A stretch of 64,000 nucleotides of DNA from contig NZ_CP109592.1 in the NCBI RefSeq assembly GCF_036250675.1, positions 6,262,001-6,326,000 on the forward strand. The letters are read 5' to 3'. This DNA is from Streptomyces sp. NBC_01689 (lineage in GTDB: Bacteria; Actinomycetota; Actinomycetes; Streptomycetales; Streptomycetaceae). The notes beneath the pieces are model-generated. The model worked only from the letters and a program-made list of their open reading frames with translations. It searched no databases and was not told the DNA's origin. Of this stretch, positions 59,717 to 64,000 are shown one piece after another. Numbering within the stretch: position 1 is the first letter of the stretch; every line of letters begins with the position of its first letter. A program made the translations under genes and the position numbers.

Positions 59717-62278
59717 TCACACCCACGTCCGGGGGCGGTAACGGTTGGCACGTTCCACCAGGTCGATCCTCTCCTCGCCGCCCCGCGCGAGCCGGGCCAG
59801 CGTGCGGTACGAGCGCTCCAGACCGAAGCGGAGACCGCGCTCGTCCAGTTCACTGCCGAGCAGCACCCGTCCGCCGTCGGCGTGCGGGGCGGAACCCTGG
59901 CTACCGGAGAGTACCCAGTCCAGGGCGCAGCCGAGGACTTCCGTCGACAACTGCTCGCGTCGCACGGCGTCCAGACCGTATCCGTCCAGCGCCTCGACCT
60001 GGCCCGCGGCGGCGGTCAGATCGTCGAGGAACGCGGCTGCCGCCGCCTCCTCGGCCAGCCGCTGCCGCAGCCGGGCCCGTACGGCCGCGACCCGCGCCGC
60101 GGTGTAGTGGATCGACGACTCCGGTACGGACTCCAGCGTGCGGACGGAGCCACGGCGGTCGCCCGCCGCGAGCTGCACGCGCGCCAGGCCGAACGCCGAA
60201 CTGACGTAGCTCGGATCGGTCGTCCACACCAGGCGGTAGTACTCGGCGGCGTTGTCCAGCTGACCCAGCACCTCCGCGCACAGGCCGAGGGCCAGCTTCG
60301 GCGCGGGCTCGCCCGGGAAGGCGTCGTAGATCGCGTCGAAGGACAGCGCCGCGACCTCGTGCTCCCCGGTCGCCAGCGCCGCGACGCCCCGGTACCAGAC
60401 CACCCGCCAGTCGTCCGGATGGTCCGACTCCAGGGTCTCCAGCGCCCCGGCCGCACCGGCCAGCTCGCCCATCTCCAGCCGGGCCCGCAGCTCCCGCAGC
60501 CGCAGCTCCAGGGAGGCGGCGGGCGCCGCCCGCAGCGCGGTGATCAGCTCGGCGGGCGCGGACGCCATCAGACCCGCGAGGAAGCCCGCGTTGGGATCAC
60601 CCGGGTCGACGAGCGGGACCGGCAGCGCGAGGGCCGTGGCGGTGGCGTTCAGCGGCTTGACGAGGGTCACCGGAGCGGGACCGGGAGCCGTCAGGAGCGC
60701 GGGCGTGCCGTGCGCGTCGGCCCGCGGTGCCGGCACGCCCTTTCTCCGTCTGACCGGCACCGCCCGCGCGCCCAGCCGGGACACGTCCCCGTCCAGCCTT
60801 CCGAACAGCTCCGTGTCGGTGAGCTTGAGCTCGGGCCCGAACAGGGTGGACAGCGCCGGACGGGCCCGCCCCGTCTGGAGGGACACGACCTCCCTGAGCA
60901 CCCCCGTCAGCTGCTCCGCCATCTCCTGCGCCGAGGCGAACCGTCGCGCCGGGTCGGGATCGGTCGCACGGACCAGCAGCCGGTAGAACGACTCGTACTG
61001 GCGGAAGACCTCGATGGTGTCCGGGTCCGGCAGCGAGTCCACGAAGACGTTCGTGTAGCCCTGGAAGTCGAAGGTGAGGACGGCGAGCGTGCGCGCGACG
61101 GTGTACAGGTCGGAGGCGACCGACGGGCCGACCTCCGCCACCTCCGGCGCCTGGTAGCCCACCGTGCCGTAGATGGCCGACTCGTCGTCGTCCATCCTGC
61201 GCACCGCGCCCATGTCGATCAGCTTGAGCTGGTCCTCGGTCTGGATCGCGTTGTCGACCTTGAAGTCGCAGTACAGCAGATTGCGGCTGTGCAGGTGGCC
61301 GAGTGCCTCCAGCGCCTCGATGCCGTACGCGCAGGCCTGCTCGACCGGCAGCGGATCACGCTTCCCGTCCGCCGTCCGGCGCCCGTTGGCGATCTCCTTG
61401 AGGGACTTGCCGCCGACGTACTCCATCACGATGTACCCGTCCAGCGACCCGGTCCGCTGGTCCAGGTGCTCGACGAAGTTGTAGATCCGCACGATGTTGG
61501 CGTGCTCGATCTCCGCGAGGAAGCGCCGCTCGGAGATCGCCGCTTCCATCGCGTCCTGGTCGCCGGTGTCCAGCAGGCCCTTGAGGACCACCCAGCGGTC
61601 CGAGACCGCGCGGTCGACGGCGAGGTAGACCCAGCCGAGGCCGCCGTGCGCGAGGCAGCCCGCCACCTCGTACTGGCCGTGCACGATGTCGGCGGCCTGC
61701 AGCTTCGGCACGAACGAGTACGGGTGACCGCACTTGGTGCAGAACCCCTCGGTACGGCCCTTCCGCTCGCCCCGCGAACGCCCCACCGGGGCACCGCAGT
61801 CGGAGCGCGAGCAGAACCGCTTGCGCTCGGGCACCTCCGGGTTCTCCAGGACCATCGCGCGCGGGTCCGGCCGCGGCACGTCCGGGACCTGCACCAGACC
61901 GGCGCCGAGCCGGCCGCGCCCGCCGGACGCGGTCGACGAGCCGGAGCTGCGCACCGACACCGAACGGCCGGTCGACCGGCCCGACACGGAGCGCGACAGC
62001 CGGCCGGAGACCGAGCGCCGGGACTGCGAGGAGCGCGACGACGTACGGGAGCTGGCGGGCGAGCCCGAGCGCGCGCTGCGGCTGCCGGACCCGCGCGAAC
62101 CCCGTCCGCCGGCCGTGATCCCGGTCGGCACCGAGCCCACCGCCCCGGTCGCCGAGACGACCGGCGCCAGACCGCACGTGTCGCAGTACAGCTCGCCGCC
62201 GCCCATGTCCTCGTACGACCCCGGACAACCGGGCCGCTGGCACGCGCGGCGTTCCTCGCCCACCGGCTCTTCACTCAT
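59717..62278 (-). CDS. PknG-like Ser/Thr protein kinase
   Basis: 853 residues; ATG at 62278. An N-terminal zinc ribbon (CQRPGCPG ... CDTCG), an Arg/Ser-rich stretch (60-115), a rubredoxin-like metal site (Cys156, Cys161, Cys180, Cys183), a kinase domain (about 200-470) and a TPR-rich C-terminus (about 560-850). The kinase has catalytic Lys233 (VVLKGLL), catalytic Asp338 in LLYCDFKVDN in place of HRD, and LIDMGAV with Asp355 in place of DFG, all as in mycobacterial PknG. PknG controls glutamate metabolism via GarA/OdhI and receives an amino-acid signal through GlnH/GlnX. No membrane helix. It lies 19 bases after the coiled-coil gene. Confidence 0.94.
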   Translation of the reverse strand: MSEEPVGEERRACQRPGCPGSYEDMGGGELYCDTCGLAPVVSATGAVGSVPTGITAGGRGSRGSGSRSARSGSPASSRTSSRSSQSRRSVSGRLSRSVSGRSTGRSVSVRSSGSSTASGGRGRLGAGLVQVPDVPRPDPRAMVLENPEVPERKRFCSRSDCGAPVGRSRGERKGRTEGFCTKCGHPYSFVPKLQAADIVHGQYEVAGCLAHGGLGWVYLAVDRAVSDRWVVLKGLLDTGDQDAMEAAISERRFLAEIEHANIVRIYNFVEHLDQRTGSLDGYIVMEYVGGKSLKEIANGRRTADGKRDPLPVEQACAYGIEALEALGHLHSRNLLYCDFKVDNAIQTEDQLKLIDMGAVRRMDDDESAIYGTVGYQAPEVAEVGPSVASDLYTVARTLAVLTFDFQGYTNVFVDSLPDPDTIEVFRQYESFYRLLVRATDPDPARRFASAQEMAEQLTGVLREVVSLQTGRARPALSTLFGPELKLTDTELFGRLDGDVSRLGARAVPVRRRKGVPAPRADAHGTPALLTAPGPAPVTLVKPLNATATALALPVPLVDPGDPNAGFLAGLMASAPAELITALRAAPAASLELRLRELRARLEMGELAGAAGALETLESDHPDDWRVVWYRGVAALATGEHEVAALSFDAIYDAFPGEPAPKLALGLCAEVLGQLDNAAEYYRLVWTTDPSYVSSAFGLARVQLAAGDRRGSVRTLESVPESSIHYTAARVAAVRARLRQRLAEEAAAAAFLDDLTAAAGQVEALDGYGLDAVRREQLSTEVLGCALDWVLSGSQGSAPHADGGRVLLGSELDERGLRFGLERSYRTLARLARGGEERIDLVERANRYRPRTWV

Positions 62279-62297
62279 ACCGCATCACCTTCGACGC

Positions 62298-63623
62298 TCA
62301 CGCCTGGGGCCCCCTTCGGTCGGTGGGCCCGCCCTGCTCCGGCACCCGCGGGCTCAACAGATCGGCCGCCGCGTGCTGATAGCGCAGCACCGCGTCCTCC
62401 GCGACCCGCAGATCGCAGGGCGCGCTCCACAGCATGCGGCGCGCCGCGTCGTAGCGCTCGACGAGGAACGGGTCCTCCGCGAGGCCGTGCCGGGCCACCT
62501 TCGCCTTGTACGCGTCGAGCCGGCCGCGCAGTTCGGCGCGGATCGCCAGCGGCGCGGTGACCGCCGTCAACGACTCGCGGGCGCGCAGCAGTTCGTCCTC
62601 GGCCTTCTCCTCCAGGGCCTCCAGAAGCGGCGACAGGCGGTGCCACTGGGCGTGCCTGCGGTACTCCGCGGCCGTCGCCAGCTGCTCCTGCAGCACCGTC
62701 GGCGGGCCGCTGACGGCCGGGACCTCGGACGCGGCGATCTTCGCGAGCACCTCACCGCGGGCGCTCCGGGCCTCCGCGAGGGTGCGGTCGGCACGGCTGA
62801 GCAGGTCGCGCAGCCGCACCAGACGTGCCTCCGCGTCCTGCCGGACGGTGAGCACCGCGTCGATCTCCCGGCGCACGTCCTCCAGGGCACGTGCCTCGCG
62901 GTCGTAGGCCGTCGTGTCCGGACGGCCGCCGCCGGGCGCCGAACTGCCCTGCGCGGGAACCCAGTAGGCGAGCGGGTCGGAGACGACGCGCTCGCGCAGG
63001 GTGGTCAGCGTCCGGGTGATCCGTTCCAGATCGTCTCCCGACGGGTGCTCGCCCGGGCGCACGCCCACGGAGTGCGCGAGCCGGCGGGTGCGCTGGAGCT
63101 CCGCGGCCAGTAAATCGATCCGGGCGGGCAGCGCGGACCAGACGGCGTCCGCGGTCACGACCATGTCGAGCGAGGCCGCGTACAGCTCGTTCATCCGCTC
63201 GACCAGGGTGGCCAGCGAGAACTGTTCGCTGAGCCGGCCCGCGCCGGACAGCGTCGGGGCGTTCGCCGTCGCGGTGGCCGAACCGGCGACCGTGACGCTC
63301 GTGCCGCGCAGCAGCTCGGTCAGTTCGACCAGGTCCTCGCGGCTCGACCAGCGCCGCCGCGAACGGATGTCACGGGCGGCGCGCAACGCGTCCGTGTACG
63401 CGTCGAAGTACGCCCACAGCAGCGTGATCGACGCGTCCGCGGTCGACCAGCGTTCCTTGGTCGTGCCTGTGAGTTCGGCGCCTTCGAGGAGTCTGCGGCC
63501 CGCGTGGTCCTGCAGGGCGAGGAGCGAGGTCTCGATGGCCTCGTGCTCCGCGCCGAGCCGCGCCAGCGCACGGTCCACCTCGTCCCGGTCCATCACCGGC
63601 CCGGGGGGTCCCGTGACGCCCAT
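62298..63623 (-). CDS. Coiled-coil protein of PknG cluster
   Basis: 441 residues; ATG at 63623 after GAGAGGTGATCG. Almost entirely helical: DRDEVDRALARLGAEHEAIETSLLALQDHAGRRLLEG, then a mixed central part, then long heptad-rich helices (REARALEDVRREIDAVLTVRQDAEARLVRLRDLLSRADRTLAEARSARGEVLAKI). I see no clear membrane helix. It sits where mycobacteria place GlnX, between the binding protein and the kinase, and could relay or scaffold, but similarity to GlnX cannot be confirmed by eye. Domain family unknown. Confidence 0.85.
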   Translation of the reverse strand: MGVTGPPGPVMDRDEVDRALARLGAEHEAIETSLLALQDHAGRRLLEGAELTGTTKERWSTADASITLLWAYFDAYTDALRAARDIRSRRRWSSREDLVELTELLRGTSVTVAGSATATANAPTLSGAGRLSEQFSLATLVERMNELYAASLDMVVTADAVWSALPARIDLLAAELQRTRRLAHSVGVRPGEHPSGDDLERITRTLTTLRERVVSDPLAYWVPAQGSSAPGGGRPDTTAYDREARALEDVRREIDAVLTVRQDAEARLVRLRDLLSRADRTLAEARSARGEVLAKIAASEVPAVSGPPTVLQEQLATAAEYRRHAQWHRLSPLLEALEEKAEDELLRARESLTAVTAPLAIRAELRGRLDAYKAKVARHGLAEDPFLVERYDAARRMLWSAPCDLRVAEDAVLRYQHAAADLLSPRVPEQGGPTDRRGPQA

Positions 63624-63737
63624 CGATCACCTCTCGCTCTCGGTCCTGTCCCGCGCGCCCGTCCGGTGCGCCGGGGTGACTCTCCAGTCGTATCAGCTCG
63701 GTCGGCCTCGCCGCTCGCGCCGAGGCGTCCGCCCGCG

Positions 63738-63998
63738 TCACGTCGTCGGCGGCTTCGACGACGGCGAGTCCGCGCCCAGGGTCGGCGACAGCCACTTGTC
63801 GTACGAGGCCTGCCAGCCACCGCTCTTGACGTAGTCCACCAGCACCTGGTTGACCCGGCGTACCAGATCCTCCGGGCCCCTCTTCATCGCCACGCCGTAG
63901 TACTCGGTGGTGAAGGTGCTGCCCTTCAGCTCGACCGTCGGATCCTGCGCGGCCTGGCTCGCGGCGAGCGCGCCGTCCGTCACCACGGCGTCGACCTG
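63738..63998 (-). CDS. Amino-acid-binding solute-binding protein (GlnH-like), C-terminal fragment
   Basis: The gene runs off the right edge; only its last 86 codons are present. They read QVDAVVTDGALAASQAAQDPTVELKGSTFTTEYYGVAMKRGPEDLVRRVNQVLVDYVKSGGWQASYDKWLSPTLG, the standard ending of family 3 periplasmic-type binding proteins (V-D-A-V-x-x-D, then YGVA, then W-x-x-x-Y-x-K-W). The position upstream of a PknG-like kinase suggests a GlnH equivalent that senses Glu/Gln/Asp outside the cell. The signal peptide and ligand residues are outside the window. Confidence 0.9.
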   Translation of the reverse strand, partial: QVDAVVTDGALAASQAAQDPTVELKGSTFTTEYYGVAMKRGPEDLVRRVNQVLVDYVKSGGWQASYDKWLSPTLGADSPSSKPPTT

Positions 63999-64000
63999 AC

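Noticed and set aside
58244..62560. 1438-codon open frame on the plus strand
   Set aside because: It is antisense to the kinase, phosphatase and coiled-coil genes, whose motifs are intact, and its translation is Arg/Gly-rich without recognisable domains. Long antisense frames are common in GC-rich DNA.

Overview
The window is chromosomal DNA from a filamentous actinomycete, almost certainly a Streptomyces. Coding DNA is very GC-rich with strong third-position bias, GTG and TTG starts are common, and many neighbouring genes overlap by ATGA or GTGA. The gene set includes rodlins, chaplins, MelC1/MelC2 tyrosinase and LAXTG-type sorting signals, all typical of sporulating streptomycetes. From memory, the order mmsA - rodlins - chaplins - exopolysaccharide genes - chaplin - melC - chaplin matches the S. 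coelicolor neighbourhood around SCO2726 to SCO2699; I could not check this here.

Layout. 1-11 kb: the end of mmsA, a lipoprotein, an amino-acid permease, an acetyltransferase, a membrane-spanning hydrolase/ABC-ATPase fusion with its ABC permease, a VWA lipoprotein and a long-chain acyl-CoA synthetase. 11-14.7 kb: a cell-surface island of three rodlins, one short chaplin and one long sortase-anchored chaplin, most followed by a strong hairpin. 15.4-27 kb: an exopolysaccharide locus. Eight tightly overlapping minus-strand genes cover glycosyltransferase, priming phosphoglycosyltransferase, polymerase/ligase, MurJ-like flippase, deacetylase, glycosyltransferase, Wzz-like protein and FemAB/CelD-like acyltransferase; a secreted GH26-like glycosidase converges on them. 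27.4-33.2 kb: a second surface block with a chaplin behind a G-rich hexanucleotide array, two small secreted proteins, a VKOR-type thiol oxidase, the melC operon and a fourth chaplin.

33.4-39 kb: a DUF2087 regulator, a YcnI-type copper protein flanked by two related His/Met-rich membrane proteins, an ECF sigma factor and a thioester (Cys-Gln) surface protein with an LAETG anchor. 39.2-44.4 kb: a second SSB with DnaA-box-like sites and an 18-bp minisatellite upstream, a pair of large GTPases and tRNA-Arg(TCT). 44.8-50.4 kb: a looser accessory-looking stretch with a TerD/PD-(D/E)xK-like fusion, small membrane proteins, a DUF1876 protein, one gene lacking a start codon and one frameshifted DUF3592 gene. 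50.6-55.2 kb: housekeeping genes (EttA-type ABC-F ATPase, thioesterase, truncated haemoglobin, PCMT-like methyltransferase). 55.3-64 kb: a minus-strand Ser/Thr-phosphorylation cluster of FHA, VWA, PP2C, PknG-like kinase, coiled-coil protein and the end of a solute-binding protein.

Themes. Much of the first half supports the hydrophobic aerial surface: rodlins and chaplins form the sheath, exopolysaccharide and the GH26 enzyme shape the matrix, and sortase substrates anchor proteins to the wall. VKOR could supply the disulfides of chaplins and rodlins. The last 9 kb looks like a complete sensor-kinase-phosphatase-reader circuit related to the actinobacterial PknG/GlnH system. The most unusual individual items are the extracellular-hydrolase/ABC-ATPase fusion, the TerD-nuclease-like fusion, the zinc-ribbon-tagged phosphorylation cluster and the non-coding repeat arrays.
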